Shown here piece by piece: positions 34,190 through 46,102 of a DNA stretch of 64,000 nucleotides. The notes under the pieces are model-generated. The model was not told the DNA's origin. It worked only from the letters and a program-made list of their open reading frames with translations, and did not search any database. A program made the translations under genes and the position numbers. This DNA comes from Lepidodermella squamata (taxonomy: Eukaryota; Gastrotricha). Position 1 is the stretch's first letter; each line of letters starts with the position of its first letter. Location: the NCBI GenBank assembly GCA_047495785.1, contig JBLDXI010000032.1:4340001-4404000 (forward strand), in the 5' to 3' direction.

Positions 34190-36667
34190 TTAATTGTTGA
34201 TTGATAGGCGTCGACATTTCTCAGAAATCCGAGTCGAATTGACGTGCTCTGTGACGGCTACGGCTGAAATATTATGAACACGTAATTCGTGTAGTTCATT
34301 AGCGTTCGTGGGTAATGGCGGTGAGAAGGAGCTAACAACTTCGTATCCGATAGTCATCGCATACACAAGAATAGATACTAGAATAGCCGCCACGCTATGA
34401 ACAATATTGCGGAGGTCGGCGCGGTGTCCGAGAATTTCACTAATCATAATTGCAGCTAGAATTATCGTGAGCATGTTTACCTGGGCTAACGCGTAGGGTT
34501 TCATCGCGCCAGCGCCGTGTTTCATGTAGAGGCGCATCGAAAACGACCCGATGATGCCTACGAAAAACAACATTGATTCAAAGGCGCATATGGCTATCAG
34601 CCAATGCTCAAGACCGCCACTGCTACATGCGTAGGTTTCCGTATCTTCGTAACGATCTTCTTCGATTCGATAAACGATACGGCGTGCGTTTGCGACAGCT
34701 TGCGTGAAAGGTGGGTCAGATGCCAACCAAATTACGAGCATGATGGCCAAAATTATTGCGGCTATAATGATCGCAATATTTGAATCGCGGTAGCGACGAT
34801 ACACCTCGTACTCATCGACACGGCGGACAGATTTTGACCTGTCCTCTGCTGTATTGTCAAAAACCTTTATACGGTATCGCTTCGCCACAATTTTCGAAGT
34901 TCTAGTACTCAACTTTGTGCTCCAGCCCTTAGCTTGAGGTATGACAAAATTATCGCGAGCCGCGATGAAGTACGAAATGACCAGCAGAAATCCAGAGTTG
35001 ATCATCCGAACGCCGAAAATTAAGCATGGGAAAGTGAGAACGCAAAACGCAATCGAATTCGGCCTTTCATTACCGATCACGATCGTAATCGATGCAAGGT
35101 TCAGGATAACACAGCCAGAAAGGATGCAAATCTTAGATATGAAAACTTGACGAGGGCTGGAATTGGAGATATCTTGCCGCTTAACATACGTTATGAATAT
35201 GGTTACTTTTAAGAAAACAGCCGCTAGAGAAATCGCCGCGATGGAGATGATATACTGGCTAGGTGCATCTTGTGTTAACATCATATTTTCAGGGTATGCT
35301 TTGGGCGCGACTCCGAGCTTGTTGCGCCATGCGGGTCTCACGGCAGTTGGAACCAGTCGATAGCTTGACAATTCATCGTACCGCTGAGAGCCATTGTGTT
35401 CGACGTAGAATACAGTTTCGAAGGAATTCGATTGCGGGACGTATTGATATACAACTTGGGGCTCTTCGTCCAGCTCAAGCCTGAACTTCGAGTAACCGAT
35501 CTCTCCCGATCTTAGACCCCGAAATCTTCCACTAGCCATGGACGCGTTTACGAAATCAGCAACAACTTTCGGCTCGCTCTTGTAATCTAGGAGCGATAGA
35601 TTTTTCGAAGCTAAATTTCTATTAGCTGTATCAAGCGCTAAAATGCCCTGAATCGCATTGTCGTGGCAAAGTTCTCGGAACAGATAATCAGCTGATCCTG
35701 TCACATTAGTGCGTTTTTGAAGCAAGCTATCGAATGTAGGCTTATCGTAGCCTAGAGAAGTGTTTCCGTTGTTTTTTGTCGAAAACATGATGGTACCAAC
35801 GAAGAAGGTAAACTTCATTTGCTCAATCAAAACATCGCGGGTGCAACCTGGCGGCAGGCGTGGTAACTTGCCATTCAAGTCGAAAACTATGCTCGGCTGA
35901 GGCATGAATACGTATCTGGCGCCTGTAACGCCATGTCGATAAGCAAAGCAAAGAAATTTGACGAATGGGTCGATGACAGTCATTTCGAGTAAAACCACTC
36001 TTAGATCACTCGATTTGAAGGAAATCATGGTTGCGTCATCTATTTCTAAGGTTGGCTCGAACCAGGGAACGAGAATTCCCTGGGAAATAAGCAATTTCTG
36101 CATGACAACGGCCCCTGTGAAATCGCGGAAACTAGATGCGATCGTCATTATGGCGACTCGGTCCCACTTTCCAACCTGAGCGACAAAAAGGTACCGCGAG
36201 AACACGACCACGTCAGCAGTCGTCCGCATGTGGTACAAATTTGGAAACTGAATCCGATTTCCAGCAGTCGAAGCAGCCGAACAGCCCGAGGCTAACTCGA
36301 CCATGTCAAGGTAGTGCAGAGTCCGAGCGAGACCTATGCACCCGTTCGAGAAAAATGGCCCGAGAATCAGCGGCGAAATGGCTGACTGGCGTCGCCACTT
36401 GAACGAAATGGCTTCGTTGATGACCAACAACGAATTTGCGCCTTCATCCCGATGGACAGCGTCGATGTGGATATCGGGCAATATATCTGATCGGCGATTA
36501 GCTTCGTCGATAGCGACCTGGGCTGCATCGCGGCAAACTGCACCATCACGTGGGTCATTGCCTGTGAACATCTGGAAGACGAGCAACGACATATTGTTCG
36601 GCTTCAAGGCTGTGCTTGCTGAGCAGTTGAAGAGAAATGGCAGTAGGAGCAGATTTAATCGATTCAT
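34190..36667 (-). CDS. class C GPCR-like receptor 2, intronless
   Basis: A single-exon gene of 825 residues on the minus strand. A signal peptide (MNRLNLLLLPFLFNCSAST) is followed by LLVFQMFTGNDPRDGAVCRD, a ligand-binding start like that of the 27648 receptor (TGNEPMNGDGC). LGPFFSNGCIGLARTLHYLD also matches its partner (VGPFFSGGCKAIGP). The binding module runs to about residue 430. TM1 is IISIAAISLAAVFLKVTIFI, and further helices run to about residue 780 (for example NMLTIILAAIMISEILGH). The PPKDR linker of its partner is not preserved (here TQDAPSQY). The two receptors are clear but diverged paralogues. Ligand unknown; the missing linker motif and low similarity to classical GABA-B receptors suggest fast evolution. 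Confidence 0.8.
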   Translation of the reverse strand: MNRLNLLLLPFLFNCSASTALKPNNMSLLVFQMFTGNDPRDGAVCRDAAQVAIDEANRRSDILPDIHIDAVHRDEGANSLLVINEAISFKWRRQSAISPLILGPFFSNGCIGLARTLHYLDMVELASGCSAASTAGNRIQFPNLYHMRTTADVVVFSRYLFVAQVGKWDRVAIMTIASSFRDFTGAVVMQKLLISQGILVPWFEPTLEIDDATMISFKSSDLRVVLLEMTVIDPFVKFLCFAYRHGVTGARYVFMPQPSIVFDLNGKLPRLPPGCTRDVLIEQMKFTFFVGTIMFSTKNNGNTSLGYDKPTFDSLLQKRTNVTGSADYLFRELCHDNAIQGILALDTANRNLASKNLSLLDYKSEPKVVADFVNASMASGRFRGLRSGEIGYSKFRLELDEEPQVVYQYVPQSNSFETVFYVEHNGSQRYDELSSYRLVPTAVRPAWRNKLGVAPKAYPENMMLTQDAPSQYIISIAAISLAAVFLKVTIFITYVKRQDISNSSPRQVFISKICILSGCVILNLASITIVIGNERPNSIAFCVLTFPCLIFGVRMINSGFLLVISYFIAARDNFVIPQAKGWSTKLSTRTSKIVAKRYRIKVFDNTAEDRSKSVRRVDEYEVYRRYRDSNIAIIIAAIILAIMLVIWLASDPPFTQAVANARRIVYRIEEDRYEDTETYACSSGGLEHWLIAICAFESMLFFVGIIGSFSMRLYMKHGAGAMKPYALAQVNMLTIILAAIMISEILGHRADLRNIVHSVAAILVSILVYAMTIGYEVVSSFSPPLPTNANELHELRVHNISAVAVTEHVNSTRISEKCRRLSINN

Positions 36668-37210
36668 TTCAAGCGCGTATTATAGGATTAAAGCAAAGCT
36701 AGCTCGTGAGATTTTTGAACAGCTCTGCAAAGGTATGACTTGAACTACTATATCGGACACCATCTCTGTCATTAGCCAAATTGGATTTTACATTCAACTT
36801 GATTAAGCTCAACTGTGCGACGAGCGACGAGTTGTACCCATTTTTTTAAGACGGTCAATTTATGGCTTTGTTTGTGATAGTGGGCTTTGGGTTAGTAAAA
36901 TCACTAACAAAAGATACTATGTGATTCATCATCAAATTCTGTAAAAAATTCCAACTTGCACAGTGCGTTTAATTATCTTAACTGGCAAACTGAAGATTCC
37001 TGGAGGACGATGCACCCAACGGCTGGTGGCAGACTTTGGCAATTTCTATCAGGCTATTCCGATGCCAATTAATTTGCCGCCTTAGAAATCTCACGTGTTT
37101 GCCGCTTTCGCCGTTTTGTTTGCCGAATTACCAGCCTCAGATTATTTGCAGAAGCTTACTCACTTCTGCTTCTCGAGTTTTTGTTTCCACTGAAAAATAA
37201 GACAATCGTT
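36668..37210. other. divergent spacer between receptor genes
   Basis: About 540 bp between the minus-strand class C receptor and the plus-strand cys-loop receptor. It presumably holds both promoters. No gene or repeat is seen. Confidence 0.4.
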
Positions 37211-38530
37211 ATGAAAGCATTCCGGAATCTTCAGCTTCAATTTTTTCGATTAGTTGCCCTTTTCATAGCGACTTGTAATGGGGCTTTTGCGTTAAATGTA
37301 ACGGCCGAGTCGGCTGAAATAATGCAGTCGAATTCCACAACTATGAATTCAAAGCAACAAATGGCTGAGTATATTCAATCGATTAAAGACCTGGCATTCC
37401 AAGAATTTTTATCTCGGCCAGACGCGGATACAAATTCGTCTTACATTTTACAGAAATGCCCGCATGTCTCCGCTGAACGCCTGTTCCCCGTCCTCGACAG
37501 TGGAGCGTACGAAGATTTGCTTCCAGTTACACTGCAATTTCAGCCCGAGTTTTTCTATGGTATAAACGACGTCGATGAGACACTGTCAATCGTCTCGATG
37601 CTTCGCATCATTTGGGATGTCATATGCCCTGACTACGGCCTAAACGTTCGGTTTTTCCGGGAGATCCTACCGTCATCTGATTTCTACTCTAAGCCAACAT
37701 TCAGACATTTGAATTCTGTACGCGACCCGGGCCTCAACCAGAACTTTGACGAATTTTTCAAGATTGAATCGAATGGGTATTACAACGAGGCAGCGAACAT
37801 GGTGTTTAGCTGGCAGAAATATGGCGTGTTTGAATCATTTTGCGATATTTCATTTCGTTATTTCCCATTCGGAGAGACCGAGTGCGGCATTATTTTTGTA
37901 AGCACGCTGTCTCCAGAGCTCATAAACATTACGTCAGCTCATATGGGCAAGTACACTGAGGCATTTCTGCAACCACGACGATCGTGGATTTACAAAAGCA
38001 ACCGATCTGTTATAGACATATACCGCGATGGTCGAGACAGAACTTTTCGTAGAGCGACATTCTATTTGAAATTCAGCCGCGTGCCCGACTACTATGTCAG
38101 CAACCAAATTGTGCCGTGTAGCGTTCTCGCCTTGATGGAAGTCTTCGGCCTTCTAATGCCTCCTCGCTATCCCGATCGACCCGCCTTCGCTATGACAATT
38201 CTTCTCGCTCTAACGGTTCTTCAAGGACAAGTGCTACAAAGCGTTCCAATAACTTCCGAACGCATTTATCTCAACGATTATGTCCTGCTATGCTGCCTGA
38301 TCGCCACCCTTTGCAGCGTCTACGCCTGCTTTACAAACTGTTTAGCCAACTCGTCCAGTAAGTCGCGTCGAGCCTTTATCTACCGCAGGTTCAGGCTTCA
38401 AATTTGCAAATGGCTGTCATTTTCAATCGCTCTCGTTCGCATCGTGGACTGCTTCATCGGCCTGGGATCGCTCGTCCTTCTCGGGCTGCTCAATGTTTAC
38501 ACTTACACTCTAGCACTTCAATGGGGCTGA
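37211..38530 (+). CDS. divergent cys-loop ligand-gated ion channel subunit, intronless
   Basis: A pentameric receptor subunit in one exon. I start it at ATG 37211, where a signal peptide begins (MKAFRNLQLQFFRLVALFIA); an in-frame ATG-like start at 37181 would add ten residues. It has an unusually long N-terminal segment before the first strands. The cysteine loop CDISFRYFPFGETEC has the canonical 13 residues, with FPFG in place of FPFD. M1 starts VSNQIVPCSVLALMEVFGLL, the M1-M2 turn is PDRPAF, M2 is AMTILLALTVLQGQVLQSVP, M3 starts LNDYVLLCCLIATLCSVYAC and M4 is near the end. No vicinal Cys pair precedes M1. The shared PDRP turn links it to the four-exon subunit at 13870; having no introns, it may be a retrocopy-derived paralogue. 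Confidence 0.85.
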   Translation: MKAFRNLQLQFFRLVALFIATCNGAFALNVTAESAEIMQSNSTTMNSKQQMAEYIQSIKDLAFQEFLSRPDADTNSSYILQKCPHVSAERLFPVLDSGAYEDLLPVTLQFQPEFFYGINDVDETLSIVSMLRIIWDVICPDYGLNVRFFREILPSSDFYSKPTFRHLNSVRDPGLNQNFDEFFKIESNGYYNEAANMVFSWQKYGVFESFCDISFRYFPFGETECGIIFVSTLSPELINITSAHMGKYTEAFLQPRRSWIYKSNRSVIDIYRDGRDRTFRRATFYLKFSRVPDYYVSNQIVPCSVLALMEVFGLLMPPRYPDRPAFAMTILLALTVLQGQVLQSVPITSERIYLNDYVLLCCLIATLCSVYACFTNCLANSSSKSRRAFIYRRFRLQICKWLSFSIALVRIVDCFIGLGSLVLLGLLNVYTYTLALQWG

Positions 38531-38745
38531 GAGCGGTATTTTTATATTCTGTTCTAAGGAACTTTTGGTATCAGAGCTGTTTTTCTGCTCACCCGGTGCG
38601 CAGTTTTATTGTTACGGTGATAGGGCATAGTAAAATAAAGCGCTGTTGTCGATGTTTGTGTTTTTTTTTGCTACAACTACATTACACCTATATGTTCCCT
38701 GCTTTCCAGCCAAGGAACGGCTGACTAGAAAAAATCAGCTCAATA

Positions 38746-39229
38746 ATGGAAATGAAGCAGTTTGTCATTCTGTTTGCTGCCATTGTATGCCTCACAGATT
38801 TTTCAGGTTTTATTTTCAATAGACAACAGTTTTGAAGCTTTCATTTTCTTTTTTGCAACAGTTAGCCAGACACTAATAAAATGCATCCAAAGCTATGCTT
38901 GGTCCGACCAGCAGCCGGCTAAGAATGAGACGACGAGCTGCGATACATTCGGATCTTGCGTTCGGATGATAAATCGAACAAAAGGCTACAACATCACTTT
39001 CATCACAAGAACTTGCGCGATTGATAAATGCAAGAGTACCAACTACACGTTCTACAACAAGAAAGTTGGCGCCGTTGAGATAGCTTACATTTATTGCTGC
39101 AATACTAATAACTGCAACGGCGCAGCTAACCTCAACTCGTGGTCTTACATTGGCATTTTTCGATCGGACATGCATTTTTGTTCAATTTTAATCATAATAT
39201 TAGCCCTGCTGGGTTTCCTTCCGACGTAG
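38746..39229 (+). CDS. Ly6/three-finger protein 10
   Basis: Two exons, 38746-38806 and 38862-39229 (142 residues). The signal peptide (MEMKQFVILFAAIVCLTDF) ends at a phase-1 intron as in most cluster members, but the rest is unbroken. Features are IKCIQSYA, TTSCDTFGSCVRMI, TRTCAIDKC, YIYCCNTNNCN and a tail (CSILIIILALLGFLPT) ending at the stop. The TRTC finger replaces the RGC of genes 1-9, so genes 10-12 form a second subgroup. They flank channel copy C on both sides. Confidence 0.78.
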
Positions 39230-39515
39230 ATTCAGTCAACAGTGAATCTCACATGCTCAAAATCGATGATGAAATAATTTGTCCTGTCTCCTGATTGAAA
39301 GCTCCCATTGTGCTTTTTGATAAGCACCGAGAATAAAAACCCGTAAATAATATTGACAACGGCCGTCGTAGTCTTTGAGGATTAGACATCAGCCGCATTT
39401 TGAAGCATGTCACACACCTTGTGAAAAATGTAGCTGCTTCACACTCAGGTTGCAAACATAGCCTATTCGTAGCAGCAACAATAACACCGACAATATAGTC
39501 ATCAGCAATAACTAA

Positions 39516-40082
39516 ATGCCGAGGATAGCAGCTTCCCAATATTTACTTTTTATATTGATTATTTTGTCGGATGTGCAGGGTATTTGCATTTAATCAAGTC
39601 ACTCGATAATTTAAAATGCTTTCCAAACTTTTGATCAGCTGACAATCTAACAACAATTTGCTACGATAACTATCATTACTCGGACTTTTATTCTGACACT
39701 TTGTATTCTACACACTGTACGACAACCGGATATTGCCTGGTAATTTCTAACTAATCATATAGAAAAAGCTATCTTTTATTGAAATTTTATTAAGAAAGTA
39801 GAAAACTACACATCGGAACGGCCGAGATGGTTTATATACCGCACGTGCGTGAAAAATTGTTCCGAAGCCAAGGTTCGCTGGACTAACGAAACAACTGGTA
39901 CAATTTACGCGATCGATTATTACTGCTGCCGGCGCAACTTTTGCAACAGCGCATTTTCGCTTCACAATTATTTTTCTCAACATCAGACTTCAATCGCTGC
40001 TTTCATAATTGTCCTGGCTCTAGCCAATCTAAATTTTCAAGAAATTCAAAATTCGTTCCAAATTTATTCGAAATTAAAATGA
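39516..40082 (+). CDS. Ly6/three-finger protein 11
   Basis: Exons 39516-39579, 39639-39739 and 39795-40082 give 150 residues with matching phases. A signal peptide (SQYLLFILIILSDVQ) precedes TICYDNYHYSD, THCTTTGYCL, YRTCVKNCSE, DYYCCRRNFCN and a hydrophobic stretch (TSIAAFIIVLALANL). That stretch is followed by about 16 more polar residues, less typical of a GPI signal. The stop is only 2 bp from the stop of the convergent channel copy C, so each 3' UTR must run through the other gene's coding exon. Confidence 0.75.
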
Positions 40083-40084
40083 TG

Positions 40085-43000
40085 CTATTTCGACACCGTT
40101 TCACTGACGTAGGAAATCCATGAAAAACTATGCGTTATCATTTTGCCCAAGCGCCGGCGATTAGGATCCGGGGCGAAATTCCGGCGCCTGGCCTCAGCAT
40201 ATCGACGCAGAAGCTCGACAATCTCACCGCTTGTTGTTCGACTCAACGGTCCAGCTGGGCTCGCGAAGCCAGCGAAAGATGTCTCCATTTCTTCATCTGT
40301 CTCCGCTTGCTCAACTCTGATTTTGACTCGGCTGGTTACTGAAGAAAACACCGACTCGTTTCCGCCCTTATTATCCTCGGCTATAACTTGTGACAACGTC
40401 TCGTGCGCATTATCAACTGCTCTTTGCATAAACGCCACACTCAAAGCCATTGGACACGTGAGATTCGCGGCAGAACGCGAGCAAAACATCCTTTCGATTC
40501 GGCCGCGCCATGCCTGCCGTCCCTCCTCGCCATCGAACATGTTGCTGAGAACATAGCAGGATAGGCTACTGGCGCACTGCCTTGAGAGCTTGTTCTGGCT
40601 CCGCAGACTGTTCAGCGACGGAAAACGCTTGCTGTCGTTGTAGCTTTGCAGGCGCATTTCTTCGAGTACGTATTCACAAGACAGAACTCGCATCAATTGA
40701 TTCAAGGGTAGTTCTAGTAACGGTGAATCTTCACCGATCATCGGCCTCTGAAAGATAGAAAATATTGAAACCGCATTTAAAGAATGAGACAAAATGCTAA
40801 CAATTCTAGTCTCGAACTCCTCAGTTATTGTTTTTTCAATAGTTTCGCATCGTTCTGTTGTCATTCGCGAAATTTTTGTGGCCACTTCACTGTTTCTCTG
40901 ATCTTTCGAATTTTCCGGCGACAGTTTCGGCGTGCCACTCGGTAACACGTTTTCGACCTCCTTCTCGCTGGAATCTTGTAAATTTCGCATCAGCACAGCA
41001 ACGACGATGTTGATGAGAAAGAACTGCGTGAGCAATACGAATGAAATGAAGTAGACAGGGGAGATGAAGTAGACGATTCCACAGGGTATCGCCCGGTTCG
41101 AATGTGCGATGAAGGCTTCGCAAATCTCTGAATTACCGGCGATCGCCAGCATATCCTTAAGGATAGCGTTCCAGTTATCGCCTGTGAAGATGCGAAACAG
41201 GGTAAGCATTGTCAGGCCGAAGTTGTCGAAACCGGCATGGCGGGATAGGCCTTCACATGTTGTGCCCTCGGGGCAGACGAAAGTTCCGTAAAATTGAACA
41301 CCAAGCGCCGCATACACGAAAAACAGCAGCAGGAACAGAATTGAGAGGTACATGACGTGAGGTATCGCTTTGGCAATGGTGTCGATCAAATGCCGAATAC
41401 CCTCGGCAGATTTCAGGAGTTTGAACGCCCTAGCAATGCGAAATACTCTTGCTGCGCGAATAAGAGTGGGGTTAATTGGAATATAAGCCTCTAGGACGAT
41501 GCCGAAAACTGAAAGCAGAAAGATTCCGAGGTCGATTTGGTTCCAGCGCTCGGAGATGTAGCGCACGAAACCGAAAGCAACGATTTTCATCAAAGCTTCC
41601 AGTGCCATAAGTGTCATGAAAAAGTAGCTGCAGTAGCCGATTAGCACGTTGAAAATTTGAGGCATTTGGTAATACTCAACTGCCATTATAAGGAGGTTGA
41701 CAAGCGTGAGGCCGATGATGACGATTTCGAAAATGTCGTTCGTCACAAATTTGTAGAGAAATATTCGCCAAGATGGGTAATGCATCCAATATTCGTCCGC
41801 CTGGGGCGAATCTTCGTCTTCATCCGAGAACAGCCTGTGCAGTTCTTTCGGCGGGCCATCAGCCGGATGGCCGGGGACTCCTTGTGCGGCATGGTGGGCT
41901 GGGATTGCCAGCGATTTCGCGGCTATTCGAGCGAGGACGCTTGACGTTTGCAAGCTGCACATGCGCTGTTTCACCTGCTTTTCGATGTACTTTTGCACTC
42001 GCTCAAAGTTGTTTACAACAACGCCGACGAACATGTTTAGAGCCTAACATTTGAACTCATTTTAGCTTTGTTAATGCGGCGCGGTATGAATGTGAACTTA
42101 CGAAGAAACAAACAATCAGCAAAAAAGAGATGAAGTAAAAATAGGCAAACGGGCTGTGACCAGGAACAGGCTGAAAAAAATAAAGATCATCGCTACGAAA
42201 TTATTGCAATTTTCCTCATCCATTACTAACTTGTAAATCTGAACCAGCACACTCAACACCGTTGAGAGTCACAGCAGTCCAGCCGTCGAGGGTAGAAAAG
42301 ACGAATAGAGTCATGAAAGCTTGCGGTAGACTGTTGAAGTTGTACGGCTCGATTTCCCACTCGAAACCGAGACTCTCGCACTGATTTCGGTCTTGAACAG
42401 ACTCGAACATGCGTATGACCGCGCCGGTTTTCGCCAGAATTGCGGCGTTTCCATCGCTGCCATTTACTTCGATGACTTGGGGGAATACGCATCGAGCAAA
42501 GCATCCGCTATACAGCTGCACGCCGAGAATTGAGAAGACTCCGAAAAATACAAAGCAGATGAACACTGCATCGAAATATTATTCGATTAAATGAAGTAAA
42601 ATTTAGGAAAAAATTCACCAATATTGCCGATTGGTTTTAGTGAAAGCATCAGCGTTTCCAGGACTATTTGCAAGCCTTGCGCTCGACTAATAACACGAAC
42701 AGGGCGTAGAGCTTTCACGAGACAGAAAACTCTCAGAACTGTTCGGAAAATCTCGAAAGCCCCGAAAGTATCATCGCCATCATCGCCCATGTGCATCGGG
42801 ACATGTTCAAGGACGACGTCGAGTAACCCAGCAACAACTAGAAGGAAATCAATCTTGCCCCACATATTACTTAGAACCGCCTTGTGACCATTCGAGAAGC
42901 CGAATGCAATACTTCTAGCCAAGATTTCCAACGTAAAAACAGCGGTGAAAAAGTGGTTAGCCGTATTCATCGTGTGGCGTTCCCAGGAGTCCTGGCCCAT

Positions 43001-46000
43001 CAGCGGCCGCTCCAAAACTATAGGAACACAACTAGCCAAAATGACGAAGAGGAAGAACGTCTCGTAATTCTTTGAGGCGAGCAGCTTTTTTAGTTTTCGG
43101 CGCAGACGGCTGTTACGATCGAACAAGCAAAGGGCGTTATCCGAACGGTAACGGCGTCGAATTTTCTCGGCAAATGTTGTTGGCTTCGGAATCCTGGCAG
43201 TGTGTTTCAGCAATTGGGGTAATAACTGTTTGAAACTTAAAATTAAAATCTAAATAATTCTAATAACGGGGCACATACCTCAGCAGCTCTTTCCTCGGCA
43301 AGCAGTTGTAGCACATCGTTCGACCCGAAAACAGCCAGCTCCAATTCAGGCCCATCGTCCTTAAAAAAAGAAGAAATGAACTTGAATTCGGAGAAAAATG
43401 CGAGTAACTTACATCCATTCCACAGAACCCCTCGACCAAAATTGCAATCAGCAGGTTGAAGATGATGTAGTTTCCGATGGCTACAACAGCCACGAAATAA
43501 ACCCCGGAAAAATTGCTGGTGAAGTGCATCCCGTCACGCATGATTGGCGACCAGCTGTCCTGGGTAAATATCTGCAAAAAGCCAAAACTCGTCGGCAGAA
43601 GGCAATCAAATCAAGAAAAACCTGTAGAACAGTGAACAGTGACTGGAATAATGAATCGAAGTTGATTTGCGAGCACTTCATGTGTCCCGGAAATGCCTCA
43701 GTAGCATTCGATTCACTCGTGGTATTTGAGGATAAGGACTGAAATTCAAAGTATTGATCGAGACTTAGCACCTGCATCATACAAGGCAGTGGCTCCAGCG
43801 AAGCGTTTCGACTCGCCTGTGTGTCGTTGTCTTTGTGCTGCTCCATTTGGCAGAATTTACATCCGAAAAGAGACATCCCGAATAACGAAGAAATAAACAG
43901 GAAAAAACTGAGAAGCATGAAAAATGTTGCGACGTTATCAACAGTTCGAATCATAGCCATGAGCTGTTTCTTTAAATCATCCGGCATAAAATGGATGATT
44001 TTCACGAGCCGAACAAGTCGGAAAAGCCTCAAGACAGAGAACCCGGACGGACCTGACCCTGAAGCAAGTAGCTCAGCGACACTTTCAAGTAGAAATGACG
44101 ATGCTATCACAGTTGAACAAACTTGAAATTTATATTACTTTATGCTTATGATGACAGTATCGATTATGTTGAAGCTGTTTGAGATGAATACGATCGGGCC
44201 GTAGGCGTAGAATTTGACGAGCAACTCGACAACAAAAACGAAGGTGAAAAGTATATTTACGACCTCGTGAATCAGCGTTACAACGTGCGACTAAATTTCG
44301 GAATCGAAAATTGATCAATTCAAAACTTAAAAAAATTCATACCTGTCCGTAATGCTCTGTCGCCATTACACAGGCATTTAGGACTATCATGATGCCGGTG
44401 ATGATGAGGGTAACGTTGTGCCCTAAAATATGGCGGAGAAACGCCCGGCTTCGCTGAACTGCCGCCCCGATGTGAACACAAAAGGCACACCGCTTCTTTT
44501 GTCTAGGAGGATACTCGCCCGGCTGTAGTTCGGGCGCTATTTTCTTCGGGAAAACTCGATGCCACGCGTGGTTTATCCAATGAATGAGCCATTTAATCAT
44601 TTGAGCATACAGGCCGTCATCCTTCTCATCGCCGGCCTCTGCCTCGGCTTCGGCGAGGATCGAATCTACTTCGCTCGGTTCTTTGGCAACAAGCTGTTCT
44701 TCCGCTTTCTGCAAAATAAATCTATATAACTGGACTATCAAATTTTGAATTTATGCTCACGAGTAGCTCGGTTTCGCGAGCTTTTGTTTTCGTAAATTGG
44801 GTAGCGACGACAACGAGGCAAAGGTTCACAGTGAGGTATGCCCCGATCTAAATATCAATGATCAAGGAATGACTCAAAGAAACTATTCGTTTACCATGAC
44901 GAGAGCAATGAAATAAATCCACACCCAGAAGGAATAGGCATCCTGTATCAAGTACATGATGTCTGTCCATGATTCGAGCGAGATGACTTGGAAGATTGCC
45001 AGCCAGGCGAAGCCAATGTTGTCAAAATTCAGCGTGCCTCTCAGCGGGTTCGGGCCATCTTGCCGACACTCGGTGTAATTTCTAACCCAACTACGGCAAG
45101 CTTCCAGCCGTTCGCGATCGTACGCAAATCTCTCCAAACACATTGATTTTTTGCGTCTGGAAAATGAAAATCAGGCAAATTGATATTGATTGAAAACGAA
45201 GCTTGTATTACTCTTCAAGCGCAATGTCGCTACAGCGAAGTAAGCCGAACGAATCCGTACAAATAAATTCGACTTCATCGGGCGGTTCATAGTAAGCTGG
45301 CATGAATGGTGGAGGCTATATTATGATCAAAAAAACATCCAACATCCGAGTGAAACAAATGCTGTTAGTTACCGTTGCATCTTTTGGAAAGAAACAGCGC
45401 TGCCTCAATATTCCAGCCCATAATTGGACAGCAACAATACCAAATACGGAAAACGTGAAGAAGAACAATATCAGCACTGTCAAGTTTGGATGTACTTCTT
45501 TTAAAAAATCGTTATAATTTTAGAAAACGCCGTTACCGTTGCCCATCATAGGCAAAATGTCCAGCAGGAGCGATATGAGTAATCGAAGGCTTTTAATTCT
45601 GTTAATTGCTCGCAACGGCCTCAAAACTCGAATTGCTCTGATGGCTGTGAAATTAACCCCACTGTTCGCGAAGATATACTCGGATGCACTAAATCCAACA
45701 GATGTTAAGTACATCTCAATTGCTAGGAAATTGACCCTAATACCTGATAATCACAATGAAGAAGTCGAAGCAGTTCCATGAATCCCTGAGGTAGGCATTT
45801 TCGCCGGCCCAGAAGCCGAGCGCGAGAATTTTGAGGCACATTTCGAAGAAGAAGAACATAAAAATGAAGTGTTCAACCTGCGACAGCACAGCGCAGGTCG
45901 GTTTAAGGCACGCGACATCGCACGGATCGGTCATGCCCAGCGCTATGCAGTTGACGAGAATGGCGACGAGGCTGACGCGTTTGAAGGCCTTGCTCGCGAT

Positions 46001-46102
46001 CAGCCGATCGGCGTTGTAGCGCAGCCGAGCCAGGAATCGCGGCGGCGGCCCCGGCGGTCCGGGCAGCTGGTCGAGGTCGACGAACGACTGCGGCATCGCC
46101 AC
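40085..46102 (-). CDS. T-type (Cav3-like) calcium channel, copy C, complete
   Basis: A complete four-domain Cav3-type subunit on the minus strand, about 18 exons. The first are 46102-45744, 45688-45537 and 45476 downward; the last is about 42042-40085. Hallmarks are [39 protein letters not shown] and [15 protein letters not shown]. Filter residues are E (ISLESW), D (TQDSW, codon 43559-43557), D (TLDGW) and D (TGDNW). The domain III S4 reads [15 protein letters not shown], where copies B, D and E have [14 protein letters not shown]: one Arg is now Cys and another Lys. Domain II S4 ends KIIHF in place of KIIRF. The I-II linker is short and acidic ([14 protein letters not shown]). The C-terminal tail is about 300 residues in one exon. 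It is flanked by Ly6 genes of one subgroup. Inner splice sites are approximate. Confidence 0.9.

Noticed and set aside
39249-39539. 96-residue minus-strand frame between Ly6 genes 10 and 11
   Set aside because: No signal peptide or paired cysteine pattern, and it overlaps the start of Ly6 gene 11 and its promoter.
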